Shown here piece after piece: positions 31,769 to 43,341 of a DNA stretch of 64,000 nucleotides. The stretch covers positions 356,377,168 to 356,441,167 of the forward strand of contig CM048744.1 of assembly GCA_026315105.1 (NCBI GenBank), given 5' to 3'. Position numbers and translations under genes: made by a program. The notes beneath the pieces are model-generated. The model ran no database searches. It saw only the letters and a program-made list of their open reading frames with translations, and was not told the origin of the DNA. This stretch comes from Locusta migratoria (Eukaryota > Arthropoda > Insecta > Orthoptera > Acrididae). Each line of letters begins with the position of its first letter. Position 1 is the first letter of the stretch.

Positions 31769-32389
31769 TAGATATCATCACGCATACAGCGAGTTATCAG
31801 ACATCAGTGGGGACCCTGTGCCTGCTAGGCAATAGGACTGAGGTGACTTAAATGCTAATTATTTGTATGGATCATAGTAATGAACATGTCCCGTGAATGT
31901 GAACTGTCAATGTCTTCTGTTCCGATTTGTGAATATAACTGTACATCATCTCTCTCTTTCATCATACCTAATAGCGGGCAATGTCTTCACCTCTCCGGAT
32001 TTTTTTTTTTTTTTTTTTCTTTTTTGTGATTTCATTCCCCAGATAGCGCTGGCTTGCAGCACCTGAGGCGCTCTTCAGCCTACAGAAATTTCACAAGGTA
32101 TGAAGAAATAAACAAATACAAATGAAGTAGAATAGGAGTTGAAACGTAAAACACGGTGATAAAATGGAAGACGAGCAGAAATTTGACGTGGTTTTAGAGT
32201 GCAGGATATAAAAACCCACGGCGTCGAAATCGGAGAAACACTACACTAAGGACACACACCGTTAAAAAACACAGGCGTCGGCTGCGAGATGGCCATTCGC
32301 AGTTACGTTTTAAAGAAACACAAAACACTGATAACTGAACTCCGAAGGAGACACATGTGATGCACACGTGAATGATGAAAGTAACTGCT

Positions 32390-32428
32390 GTAGGGGAAGG
32401 GGAAGGGGAAGGGGAAGGGGAAGGGAGC
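32390..32428. repeat. (GGGGAA)n microsatellite
   Basis: About six units of ggggaa inside the presumed 3' part of the Jockey element. Confidence 0.9.
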
Positions 32429-32528
32429 AGATGAGAGGCTACAGGTGGGGATAGGGCGAGGAAGGGCCACAGGGCCAGGGGAAAGGGAGCGGGTAACTGT
32501 CCACAGAAGCACAGAGTAACATATAACA

Positions 32529-32731
32529 GCCGCGGTGGAGTTGCCGAGCGGTCTAAAGCGTCTCGCTACGGAGCGCGCGGTTGCTCGCCGTGGAGGTTCG
32601 AGTCCTCCCTGGGGCATGGGTGTGTGAGTGTTTGTCCTTAGGTTCGTTTACCTAGGTTTACGTAGTTTGTAAGCTACGGACTAATGACCACGAAGTTTGG
32701 TCCGATAGATTTACAAACATTTCAACATTTG
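32529..32731 (+). repeat. SINE subfamily B, 11 bp target duplication
   Basis: The target duplication aacatataaca is at 32518-32528 and 32732-32742. Head gccgcggtggagttgccgag, box B ggaggttcgagtcctccct, body taagctacggactaatgacc. The related repeat at 38462 (acagagtaacatatacagag) lacks the SINE and shows the pre-insertion site. Confidence 0.95.
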
Positions 32732-32742
32732 AACATATAACA

Positions 32743-33115
32743 CAGAGAAGCAGCCACCCCTAAACCTCTGTCCTACGCTCCCCTCGTAGTTCTGTAAGAT
32801 GCCAGCATATGTAAGGCGGTCCCCTGGCTTAGTACCGCTAGACGACACTAGAGGCGCTTCTGAAGGTGCCTCTCGCACGTCAGAGGGTAGCGTGTAGGGG
32901 AGGCTGAGGGGAGAGCTCGCGCCACCTGCAACGAGGCTACCAGCGTTAGAGAGATGGTGGGGGCAGCTGCTACCTGTCGCCTGCTCTGGCCATTTTAAAG
33001 GGCTGCTTCTGACCGCAGCGCCATCATGGGACATCTTACAGAACCTTCCCGCACCCCTGTGCGTGTAACCGGGCCCTCACGGAGGTTTCCCATCTGTATA
33101 TATTTGTCTGTGACA
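32743..33115 (+). repeat. Dispersed repeat R1, copy 1
   Basis: Shares long blocks with 38462-38865 in the same orientation: aaagggctgcttctgaccgc, agcgccatcatgggacatct, gtaccgctagacgacactag. No domain. It may be the 3' region of a Jockey-type element. Confidence 0.85.
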
Positions 33116-33239
33116 GAAGCCATAAGGAGCGGGAGGTGGGGTTCCGGAGGGACCGGCAGGAGGAGGAGGTCAGAAAGTAAGGGAATGGGGCCCTCTCGGT
33201 GGGACCAAGGACCAAAGGGAGAGGCGGAGAAGAGCTGGT

Positions 33240-33442
33240 TCAAATTTTCAAATGTTTGTATACCTTATGGGACTTAACTACGGGGTCACCAGTCCCTGAA
33301 CTTACAAATTACTTATGAACTACCTAATGCTCAGGACGGTACAAATATCAATGCCCGAGGGGGGATTGGAACCCCAGACCGTAGTTGCCATGCAGACCAT
33401 GACTGGAGCGCCTCAGCCATCTTGGCCACCACGGCTGGCATC
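33240..33442 (-). repeat. SINE, reverse strand, 9 bp target duplication
   Basis: The target duplication agagctggt is at 33231-33239 and 33443-33451. Reverse body gggacttaactacggggtca, box B complement ggggggattggaacccc (one change). Confidence 0.93.
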
Positions 33443-34870
33443 AGAGCTGGTACAAGAGATAGATGTCTGGGCGTAGGGCATCGTCATGGAGGGTGCGGTA
33501 ATTGCCATGGAAAGGGGTAAGGAGGGTGGACAAGTTGAGAGCAGGGGGGATACAGTGGTAGTGGCGTGGTAATGAACTGGGATTTGCGAGTAGAGGAGGG
33601 ACAATAGGGTGAGGGGGATACAATTTACGGTAGAGGAAACGGAGACGAAGGTGCTCAATAAAGCGGACAAGGTGAGGGAAGGGGATGTTATAAAGGAGCA
33701 GTGTAGAGGATGGGTTAGGAACGGATACGGAAGGTGGAGGGCATGGCGTTCCAGGATCTCTAGGACTTGTAGAAGGATGGAGTGGCAGAGATCGAGACAG
33801 GGTGGGAGACGCAGAGGATGGGGCACATTAGGGATTTCTAAGTATAGAAGATTAATTGATAAAAGTGCTATTAGGACGCTGTGTAAAATTATAGAGCCAC
33901 AGATAGTGATGTGGTCATGCGTTTATTGACGTGTTTCGATAAAAACCATCTTCAGAATAATGGAAGGGTGTTTACATAATAAAATTGTATGACATCAAGG
34001 CTCACTATCTGTGGCTCTATAATTTTACACAGAATCCTAATAGCACTGTTTATCAATTAATACTGATATGTCACGTCTGGAAGTATAGAGGATGGTGTAA
34101 GGGTTCAGGCCCCAGGTTCTGCCAACAAGGAATTTGAGGAGGCGGAGGTGGGAGCGGGCTTTTTCTTGGATGGTGCGTAGGTGGGGGGGGGGGGGGTCCA
34201 GGGGAGGGTTCGATCAATGGTGATCAATGGTGAGACCCAGGTACTTGAGGGTGGGACGGTTATGGAGGGTTAGGTAGAAATCTCAGGGGCGGAAAGAAGG
34301 GGTCATGCGACCTATAATGATCGCCTGGGTTTTTGTAGGATTTATAGACAGGAGCCACTGGTTGAACCAAGTGGTGAAAAGGTCAAGGTTGGATAAGGTG
34401 GTTGGAACAGGCGAGGGTGGGAACTAAGGCAATGAAATCGGTGTCATCAGTGTGCTGGAAGAGGCGAATGGGAGGGAGCAGGCTTAGGCATATCTGCGGT
34501 ATACAGAAGATAAAGGAGAGGAGAAACGACGGAACCTTGGGGCACACCGGCCATGGGATAGAAAAGATGGGACGGTAACATAGGGAGGGCAGGAGGCAAT
34601 GACCCGGACAAGATTTATGGGAAGAGGTAGGTTTGGAGTACGAAGAGCAGGCCAGGATGCCAGACCTGATTATAGGCCCGTTCGAGGTCTAGTGAACACA
34701 AAGAACACGGGAATTGAGCTGGAGAGAGAGAGAGCAGTTGGGTAAGGCGAAGGAGTTGGTCGTCAATGGAGAAGGAAGGACTAAAACATATTGGGTGTCA
34801 GGAAGAAGGTGGTGAAGTCGTCAAAGGTGTTGATAGATGCGAGGGTAGGACGGATTCGAAGCCCTTGCTG
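33443..34870 (-). pseudogene. Jockey-clade reverse transcriptase, broken
   Basis: Reverse strand from right: DDQLLRLTQLLSLSPAQFP, SLDLERAYNQVWHPGLLF, then AGVPQGSVVSPLLYLLYTAD and MPKP near 34500, an altered H-TDDTDFIAL box near 34450, and RPTLKYLGLTIDH near 34240. AGVPQGSVLSPLLY-IYTAD is characteristic of the Jockey clade. Several stops and frameshifts, one caused by the foldback at 33853. The endonuclease region is missing. Confidence 0.78.
33853..34080. repeat. Foldback element, 'tgacgtgtttcga' family, copy 2, with 13 bp target duplication
   Basis: The flanks aagtatagaagat (33840-33852) and aagtatagaggat (34081-34093) differ at one position and look like a target duplication. The arms (gtgctattaggacgctgtgt, aaaattatagagccacagat) pair with atctgtggctctataatttt and acacagaatcctaatagcac. 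The reverse strand of the left arm carries CTGAAGA, a hairpin and GAAACACGTC, with TTATT/AATAA as possible stem I. A 13 bp duplication is more typical of target-primed retroposition than of cut-and-paste MITEs. Confidence 0.85.
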
Positions 34871-35475
34871 AACACCGGAGTGAGCCAACTCTCCGGAAAA
34901 ACCGAAACCTTGTATACGTGTCGCGCTTAGCAGCAACCGAGAGCAAATCTGAAAACGTTGTAGCATTAAAGAACTAGGAGTATAGTTGCATTACCCAACA
35001 TACGGTAGCGACACTCGTGCTTTGTAGCAGAGTGCTTGAGAGTGTCTTGGACGTTCTCCAGGTGCTGCCACGCAGTGGACCGTGGGCTTCTACCACCGCC
35101 ACCGGATGAGCAGGCTGCGGCGCTCTCGTGTGACGACACTCAGAGTAGGCAGCTCGCCTTCACTTCCAGCCAGTCAGAACAGAGCTATAGTCTAGAGCTA
35201 CTCTAAAGCCACCGACACCGGCAGTTAACGGCCGCTACGCACAGACTACCAGAGTGAGCAACCAGAGAGACAGGGGCGACTTACTGAGCGCAGGCACAAG
35301 CACAGGCCGCCCAGCATCCTGCGACTGTCGCTGCAACAGAAAGCGCGCCCCATCATTCACACACAACTGCTTGCATATAAATCGTGTACTGACCCCGCCC
35401 CGCGGGCATACATCTTCATTCTCAACAATGGAATCCGCAACAGTCTTTCAAATTAAAATATATATATCTTAAAGG
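34871..35475. other. GC-richer unique stretch
   Basis: Positions 35030-35420 are CpG-rich and do not match other repeats here. Forward frames are short. It could include a promoter-like or exon remnant, but no splice-bounded coding segment can be defended. Confidence 0.3.
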
Positions 35476-36830
35476 TATGCACTGCCCGAGATTCGAGACC
35501 TATGTCTCATCAGCAGGTACATCTGCAAGTTACAACAGTAAAATAATGACGCCTGTCGTGTAATAAACACGGTACCCCACACCATTACTAAAAGTGTTAA
35601 GAACAAAGGGAGTGAAACGTACATACTGACAAGGAAAGTACTTGGGCTCGAACAAACACATATACACCAAAATGGTATGAGAGATAACGTAAAGATTCCT
35701 TATTGCATCTGCAAAACTCTGCAGTCGTCCGTTAGAGGCCTCTGCGTGTGCCTTGCCACATTGCCCTTTGACCTGTCATTCGCCAGTAAGGAAGGTGCAG
35801 TGTGCCTCTGAACGTTCTTTGTGTGGTGAAGCGTCATATGGGGCGGCGATTGCTAATCAATCCTGCTAATGTATTTCGATTAGTTGAGATGAAGTTACGA
35901 AGAATCCTTCTTCGTGAAGATGGTATTAGTGTAGAAGATGCATCATTTGCATGCTTTCTCGTATCTGCTTTGGTACGGAAATATGAGCATAAGTTAGATA
36001 CTGTTGTTACAAACTCATAATAATGATAATAGGGATGATAATGACGAACACCTCATTGCAAGCGGTAGTGCTACGGTAAGTGCGGGAAGAGGCGATGGAA
36101 GCAGTGGCAGTGAATACCAACAGTCTTTCGGGAAGAAGGTTAAAGTTGCAACTATCATCACGGCTTTTGATGACAATACGCTAGAGAACATGTACGATGA
36201 TTATTACATAAGTTATACTTAAGATACCTGCATTACGCATGACGTCTACAATTACATCTACAGTGCTATCTAGAGCATGGTAGCAGAGCTTTGCAGTAAA
36301 ACGACAGCCACCAGCACATTGAGGTGTACGTAGAGATCCTGTAAGCAAACGTTCATACAGATATGTTTGTTCGAGCCCATGTACTTTCCTTGTGAGTCCT
36401 CACAACTGTTACGTTTTACATTAAATTAAAATATTGGGTATCTGGTATCTATTCTGTTACAATTACATGATGTCCCTGCCTTGTGGGTAGATATGTCGCG
36501 CCCAAGTTGCCAATATTTTCTCCCAACTTCTTTCATGTACCATTATTTTAATTTAGTGTAACACGTAACATTTTTGTAATTTGCCGATGCACCTAATGAT
36601 GAGACATACGTCTGGAACCTCGGCACCGCGGTGGAGTGGCCGAGCGTGCAAGGCGCCTAGCTGCGGAGCGCGCCGTCGGAGGTTCGAGTCCTCCCTCGGG
36701 CATGGATGTATTTGTTGTTCTTAGCATAAGTTAAAGTGGCTTCTAAGGCCAGGGACTGATGACCAGCGTAGTTAACTCCCATAGATTTACAAACATATGA
36801 ACATCGAAACTCGACCTAAACTCTGGCATA
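35476..36830. repeat. 1.2 kb foldback element (SINE-interrupted) with hammerhead-like ends
   Basis: The left end (gcccgagattcgagacctat, gtctcatcagcaggtacatc) is an inverted copy of the right end (gatgagacatacgtctggaa, cctcgg). A second inverted block (aaggaaagtacttgggctcg, aacaaaca) matches the complement of tttgttcgagcccatgtact (36366-36385). The reverse strand of the left end reads CTGATGA, GAC/GTC hairpin, CGAATC; the right end reads CTAATGA with an AGAC/GTCT hairpin. Both are degenerate cores. The interior holds 72-codon frames at 35802 and 36004 with no known domain. Confidence 0.72.
36628..36800 (+). repeat. SINE subfamily B
   Basis: Head accgcggtggagtggccgag, box B ggaggttcgagtcctccctc, tail catagatttacaaacatatg. 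It lies at the right end of the foldback. The target duplication is not clear. Confidence 0.88.
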
Positions 36831-36960
36831 CCTGTATGACATCATTTTTTGAATTTTAAGAACTGCTGCACAGTCAATTATTGAAGATGAATTCGTGTAC
36901 TATTACGGCTTCTTGTAGCCTTCTCGGCTCTCTTTTCTTTAGAAATAACGTGCGTGTGAC

Positions 36961-37091
<131 letters not shown>

Positions 37092-38202
37092 GAGAAGCAG
37101 AACCGATGCGGGTCTAGCATAACTGAGAAGCAGCCATACTGGGCGGAAAACGGAAAAGGGGAGTAACAATGGGAGGGGGAGGGGAAGGAAGAGAGATGGG
37201 GTTAATCAGGGGGTGAGTAAGGAAAAAATATAGTAGAAAAATTATGATCGAAAACAGAATGAGCAGAAGGGGGAGAAATGCGGGACACAGAAAATGTGAA
37301 AAAAGTGACACCTTCGGAAGAGGGAGGCGTGGGGAAAGTAGTTTCAAGAAAGAATGACAAAGAAGCAAAGAGGTGCGTGGAAGACGGTGGAGAAAAAAGG
37401 TGGAAAAGGAAGAGGGAAACAGAGTAAATGGGATAAGGATATATTCACAACGGAACTGACTACCAATCGTTGTTTCCAACACACTTTAGAAATGTTTCTT
37501 CTTCAATTCATATTCATTACTCATACGATTTAATAATTTAGTCCATCACATTCTATCTCATGCCCGTTCTCATGTTCTAGTTATATTACTACATTCAACA
37601 TCACCCCACCCCTGCCGTTCTTCCAACTTCACTGCTACATCATATATCAAGCTGAGTGTTTATTATGCTGCAACCACGAGATCGTTGTGAATTCTGCTCT
37701 GCAGATAATTAAGACATTAGAAGCTAGTCTTAAATGACTGTTATTGTTGCTATAAAAATCTGTTTACGTTGATACTAGATGCATACTCATATAAATATGT
37801 TGCGTAAATTTCTGTAGATAACACCGTAAGTTTGATTCCAACTCTAATTGACATGTGTGCCTTGCAGAAAGCTTTTGGGTAGCTCACAGTATTTGTTCCA
37901 CTGTTTGCAGATCGGGTACAAATTTCTTAACAACCTCATGTAGACATACCGTGAAAAGAATATTTTTTGGTGATTAGTGTTTCCCCTCAATTTCCTTATT
38001 AAGGGAAGAGAGTCATTTTTATAAAGTCACATTTGTACATCATCATTTTTCTTTTCTTTTTGCTTTCTACTGAGAACAGTACTATAAATACTTTTAATAC
38101 ACACAATTGCGTTGTTAAGATTAAAACCTACTACAATGACTATTCTGCAGTTATCCTGGAAGTACAGATAATTTTGAATATAGGGCAACCACAGCTGAAA
38201 TA
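37092..38202. other. No recognisable gene; purine-rich then AT-rich
   Basis: 37130-37440 is strongly purine-rich on the forward strand; its complement gives a pseudo-hydrophobic frame by composition. The remainder is AT-rich without repeats I recognise. Confidence 0.45.
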
Positions 38203-38359
38203 TTGGCAATGTTTGCAAACCTATTGGACAACCTAGACTTAGAAACTACTTAAACTAGCTTGCACTAAGATCGAAACACACACACACAAATTCCCGAGGG
38301 AGTATCGAGCCTCCGGTGGGAACGGCCGCCCAGACCACGCAGGCATTCCGCGCGGCTGA
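38203..38359 (-). repeat. SINE subfamily C, reverse strand
   Basis: Body ttagaaactacttaaactag, cacacacacac spacer, box B complement gggagtatcgagcctccggt, head complement gcaggcattccgcgcggctg. Confidence 0.8.
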
Positions 38360-38461
38360 CAAATTGTTTCTCAGAACTTTGAATCACTGAAGTAGAATAT
38401 CTGGATCAAATACAAAGGTTTTCTGAATTAAATACCGCGGTCCAATGGAGTTGTATTTAAT

Positions 38462-38865
38462 CACAGAGTAACATATACAGAGAAGCAGCACCCTCTAAAC
38501 CACTGTCCTACGCTACCCTCGTAGTTCCGTAAGATGCTAGCAGGTGTCAGGCAGTTCCCTGGCTTAGTACCGGTAGACGACACTAGAGGCGCTTCTGAGG
38601 GTAGCGTGGAGGGGAGGCTGAGGGGAGAGCTCGTGCCGCCTGCCACGAGGCCACGGCTGTATCCGACTTGCAGGCGTTTGAGGGGAGGTGGTGGTGGGGA
38701 GAGCTGCTGCATGCCGCCTGATCTGGCCAGTTTAAAGGGCTGCTTCTGACCGCAGCGCCATCATGGGACATCTTACGGAACTGCTGCAGAATCCCCGCCC
38801 CGCACCCCTGAGCGTAGGACGGGCCCCTTATGGAGGTATCCCGTCTATATTTGTCTGTGATTTAA
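38462..38865 (+). repeat. Dispersed repeat R1, copy 2 (empty of SINE)
   Basis: Same blocks as 32743-33115. Its left edge (cacagagtaacatatacaga) spans the site where copy 1 carries a subfamily B SINE, without the SINE or the duplication. Confidence 0.88.
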
Positions 38866-38902
38866 TCCTTTTAGAATACAAGTCTGGTTTCGCAACGGTT
38901 AT

Positions 38903-39207
38903 GAGGCCTCGGTTGCACAGTGGTAGTCATACCACAAATGCAAAGGTCGCGAGTTCGATCCCTGCTAGGTCCTAGGATTTTTGTGTCACTTTCCATTTCT
39001 TTCACGCCTGGCAGCATTGCTCATTTGAAAAATACCCAGTAGCACCGAGGCTGGGAACCCACGTTAAATTGTAGGTCCCTCTATAACTGGCTGGGTAAGT
39101 CAGTTCGAAGGTCGGAGGAAGGAAACGGCCTACCACCTCCAAACAGGACCATGCCTAGTAAAGCACTGTGGTGTTCAAACAAATCTTCGGATTGTTGACT
39201 GCTTTAC
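38903..39207 (+). repeat. tRNA-derived SINE, second superfamily (SINE-2)
   Basis: Head gcctcggttgcacagtggta, box B cgcgagttcgatccctgcta, body cagcattgctcatttgaaaa and ctataactggctgggtaagt. The same family lies in reverse at 61848-62152. A short ttatgag on each side may be the target duplication. Confidence 0.85.
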
Positions 39208-39509
39208 CTTTTTATGAGTCATAGTGGTTACCCCATCATCAAGCAATGGCTACAGCAATTGCAAAGTTATAATCTGTGTCACCTGGTGTTTTATGAGAGT
39301 GAGACAAGACCGACTTTTAGGAACAGTTGCTGCATGCTGTTGGAAGTTACTATAGGTCTAGCCCCCTCCGTTAACGCTGTCACAAAATCGTTCAAAATTA
39401 ATGAAATGTAGTGGTCACACCGTTCTTTTGTCTTAAGCTGCCCGTGGTCATTAATAACAGTGAACTGCTTCGTGTTTGGGAGCAGTTTTCCAGTATTCAA
39501 ATCGCTCCA

Positions 39510-40068
39510 AGGGACGCCTGATTTTGAACTCGTTTTCTGGTCACATCTCAGGACTCACATCGATGTTTTATACCTCGTCGGAATCGTTGAAATGTCTTAT
39601 TTGGTGTATGAACATTACACTTTATTTGAAAAGGGGACAACATATGCGCTAATATTTAAGAGAAAGCGTGCTTGCCGGCCGCGGTGGCCGAGGGGACTAA
39701 GGCGCTCTAGTCACGGTCTGCACGGCCGCTACGGTCTGGGGTTCGAATCCCCCCTCGGGCATGGATATTTGTGCCGTCCTAGTTCGTAAGTAGTTCATAA
39801 GTAGTTTGTAAGTTGAGGGACTGATGACCCGTAGTTCAGTCCCATAGACTATACAAACATTTGAAATTTGAAACATTTGAAAAGCGTGCGTTTTTCACCT
39901 TTATTCGGCGAACTTCAACTTTAAGGATGCACAGAAATGAGACGGTAATTAGGGGAAAGTTTTCCTTTGCAGTTTAAAGATCGAACCTTGTTCTATTTAT
40001 AGACGGAGTTTCGTTATTTTCTGAATAGTCATTTTGTCCTGATAATGGTATGCGTTACACTGCTGCAG
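39510..40068 (+). repeat. Left arm of a large inverted repeat
   Basis: Blocks ttctggtcacatc, acatcgatgttttatacctc, tttatttgaaaaggggac, aatatttaagagaaagcg, agttttcctttgcag and gagtttcgttattttctga recur inverted at 41255-41541. It is interrupted by a SINE at 39672-39880. Without it, the arm is about 340 bp. Confidence 0.88.
39672..39880 (+). repeat. tRNA-derived SINE, 9 bp target duplication
   Basis: The target duplication aaagcgtgc is at 39663-39671 and 39881-39889. Box B tggggttcgaatcccccctc. The tail has a repeated atttgaa unit. Confidence 0.95.
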
Positions 40069-40393
40069 TTCGCCTAATGATGATACGCATTAACAAGACG
40101 AAAAGTGTAAATGCAAGCTCTGATTGCCTTTCACAGCTGTTATATTTTAATGCACCAAGCGCTAATATCACATCGTTCATTTATATGTTTTTTCGATCGT
40201 ATGCGCTACGTGCTCGCGTGTGCTGTGTTGCCGTTCTTCGCAGTTGAATAGGCGCTTCTGGCCATTGCAACAGTGGCGGCGCGCTGGTGTGGCAACAACG
40301 CTCCGCCATAGCGTCGCACATATTGCAGCAACTAACGCATTTGCTTTACAGACTCTTAACTGACAAACACGGAGAAAATATATTAGTCATGAC

Positions 40394-41171
40394 CAGTGGC
40401 GCTGGTGATAATGTGCTAATGTGCTGCAGCACACTGTAAATATATTACTATTATGCCATTTCTCTTCGAATGCAAGCGAGAAATAGCTGTAAAATTACTT
40501 CCTTTCTCTTGGAATACGAGCCAGTTATCACAATAAAATTATGCCAATTCCCTTCCAATGCGTATTAGAATGCTAGTAATAAGGATGGAAACTCATTTTG
40601 GAGCGCTCTCGCCGCGATAGCTGGAAACCAGCTCCGCGTGCTGAAGTGGGATTCAGCCGCGCTGGTACGTGCGCAGAGAGGCGGCGCAGTCGTCTGTACG
40701 CTAGTGCGCATGCGCAGACGTGATGTCAGGCCTGGCGGCTCAAGTGTGCTGAGACCGACTGCAGCACCAGACCAATATTTCTCTTCACGCTGAGTGTAAC
40801 GGCTGCCGAAGAATACTATATGACGAATATTGCGGCATACAGAGTCAAATAGTGCGCTGGCTCAGGCGTCTTGTGCGTTCTCTCTCAAACCTACCTTTGT
40901 GAGGCTCGTATTCAAATACCATGAGTCTAAATTTTTAATTTCTGTAAATAAAATTAATATTTTTAAACGTTATATTTACTACCTGCAGTGAATACATGCA
41001 GTTGGCAGCGCTGTTATAGATTCCCCCGATGGTCTTACTGTCAATACAGTATTAATTGATATTTAATTAATGGCAATCATACAAAGGTTGACTTTTATTT
41101 TAGTATATTTTGTTTCCTGTTTATTTTTGTGATACTGTAGCACACGTCAAATTTTGTACGAGCCGCCACTG
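40394..41171. mobile_element. Non-autonomous hAT-like element, 8 bp target duplication
   Basis: The ends are CAGTGGCGCTGG (40394) and the complement CAGTGGCGGCTCG (to 41171). The flanks gtcatgac (40386-40393) and gtaatgac (41172-41179) are an 8 bp duplication with one change. 778 bp, no transposase. An 8 bp duplication and CAGTGGCG ends are typical of hAT elements. Confidence 0.8.
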
Positions 41172-41254
41172 GTAATGACATCTGATGTCACCAACAAAAG
41201 TTCAAGCTTAAAAGCAATGCCCTCTCCATCTCAATAGCTACAACAGTAAGCTTA

Positions 41255-41541
41255 ATCGCAGCTTCGTGCGTTTTATATTATAGCGACGAAACGACTAATC
41301 AGAAAATAACGAAACTCTGTCTGTAAATAGATCAAGGATGGATCTTCAAACTGTGCAAAGGAAAACTTTTCGACACTCGCCGAAAAAAGCCAGAAAAAGC
41401 TCGCTTTCTCTTAAATATTGTCGCGTACGTCGTCCCCTTTTCAAATAAAATGTAACATTGATACACCAAATAAAAGCAGACATATTAACGATTCCGATGA
41501 GGTATAAAACATCGATGTCCGTCTTGCGATGTGACCAGAAT
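41255..41541 (-). repeat. Right arm of the large inverted repeat
   Basis: Inverted counterpart of 39510-40068. It continues past the hAT element at 42834-42860 (atgagggcaaagtcagggat), matching the outer left sequence gcctgattttgaactcg imperfectly. Confidence 0.85.
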
Positions 41542-42825
41542 CAGTGGCATATCTACTACACCAAGGGCCCCGGGGCAAACATGACGTTGGGGCCCTCTCT
41601 AAACTAAAACTATACCACAGGCGCCAACTTTTGAAAATCTTGGGGTATGCGTTTCCAATAGGGGGAGGTGGTTGCCGGCATGCAGTGCCCCCTCCCCCGA
41701 CAGGTATTTAAAAAAAAAAAAAAAAAAAAATCTTTATTTTATTTTTCCAATTTCAGGTACAAAGGTAAAGTAATAATTTTGTTTTATTTAAGTAAATTAC
41801 TGTGTGTCACGCAGTAGATAATATTTAATCGTACTCTCTAATATAATTATAACCGTGAAAGTTAATTATGCTTTCAAGCAGAAACTACTGGGTGGATTTG
41901 GATGAAATTTTGTAGAGGGTTAGAGTTGGACCTGGGTAGAACATACAGATAAAACTACCATGGATTAGTTTTCGAAGTTGCTCCATACTAGGTGAATGAA
42001 GTCGCAGGCAGAAGCTAGTAAAAATGAATAATGAAGTTTTACTCAACCACGAAAATATGGCCCCCTGCCGCGAATCAAAGCATGATCAGTATTGTCACAC
42101 ACTGCTAGTAATTCAGCAGGTGGCAGGGTGCAGGTCTTAGCGGACAAGCAATACCTTTTTATGTTTATATTCTGAGATGGGAATAATTTTTGGATTTCAC
42201 TTCTTGCGTTTGAAGTTTGTTGGCAGTGTTCAAAACGTTAAAAGTCGAAAATCCTTCATTCAGCTAAAATATTATATACAGTAGAACGTCGATTATCCTA
42301 AGTGTAATTGGGGGACATGGATGTTCGGAAACTCTATTATTCGTATAATCGAACTACACACTTCTACTGTACAGTAAATGTATTTATAGAGTATTTGGAG
42401 CCGCGCGATCCTTTACACTGCGCCGAGCGGCACGCCGCAACACTTGGAAGGCGCAGCTGTTGCTGTGAGCAGCTGTGATGCTGCAGCTACTGTATTTCTG
42501 CCGACTGGAGTGGGCCGACTGTTGTACACAGCGACTGTCGGCTTGGCCTGTCAGCAGGCCCCACTAGAAGCAATGTTCCGTCACCCTGTGGCCCAGTGCG
42601 GCTACTGTGGGAAGCTTAGTTTGACGGGAGGGGGAATTGATGGACGGTAGGGTGAGAAGGTAAAACAAGTAAAATAAAATAAAAAATAGTACATAAATAA
42701 AAATAAAATAAAAAATAAAAAACGATGCTCTACTGTAACATTTTTCGAACTTTGCTCACGGAGGCCGAGGGGCCCCTTGATCTCGGGGGCCCCGGGGCAC
42801 TTGCCCTATCATAGCTACGCCACTG
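41542..42825. mobile_element. Non-autonomous hAT-like element with perfect 8 bp target duplication
   Basis: The target duplication accagaat is at 41534-41541 and 42826-42833. The ends are CAGTGGCATATCTACTACAC and the complement CAGTGGCGTAGCTATGATAG, followed in both by gggccccggggc-type blocks. 1284 bp, no hAT transposase. It contains a poly-A tract (41709-41729) and a nested TA-flanked MITE. It sits in the right arm of the inverted repeat, so it is younger than that structure. Confidence 0.93.
42279..42369. mobile_element. 91 bp pogo/Tigger-like MITE nested in the hAT element
   Basis: The ends are CAGTAGAACGTCGATTAT and the complement CAGTAGAAGTGTGTAGTTCG, flanked by TA on both sides (42277-42278, 42370-42371). 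Size and termini fit pogo-group MITEs. Confidence 0.7.
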
Positions 42826-43341
42826 ACCAGAATATGAGGGCAAAGTCAGGGATCAACCATTGTGAAATGGACAATAGATTACATGAGAGGGTGTCAGAGG
42901 ATTTAGGCAACATCGGCGCGTGACGTTTTTCAGTTTCTCTAGCAGTTGCTGGCAGTGAGACTGGGAGAATTTCACTAACAAGCCGAGTCAATACGACACC
43001 GTTACACACTTCTGCGACAGATAGTGCTATACAACTATTCCACTCTGACTCGTTAACTCATGTACCGAAAATCTCGCTACAAATGTAGCTAGGGCATGAT
43101 GTAAGGGGCTTTAAAGCGCGTCTGTTTCATGTGACTCGGGATTACCGCGATCGAAAACAGATCGTAAATCCTACGGGAGAGCCCACCTGTTGAGGCAGCG
43201 AGCGAGTTAACCGTGCCACCGGCAGATAGCGCCGTCGGCAGTGGGGAGCGCATCATCCCGACCAGTTTATCGCCCTGCCGCCAGAGCGAAGCACGCGTTA
43301 TTACCAGTTCTTCAGGCACGGTTCATCTGTTACGACCAGGC

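Larger units (their letters stand above)
31999..34870 (-). mobile_element. Jockey-clade LINE, reverse strand, 5'-truncated
   Basis: A run of T at 31999-32018 fits the poly(A) end of a reverse-strand element. The segment up to about 33240 would be 3' UTR or C-terminal sequence, and 33443-34870 encodes RT. The coding strand is strongly C-rich. It is interrupted by a subfamily B SINE (32529), a standard SINE (33240) and a foldback (33853), so it predates all three. The link between the T run and the RT is inferred: 32743-33115 also occurs alone at 38.5 kb and might be a separate repeat. Confidence 0.6.
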
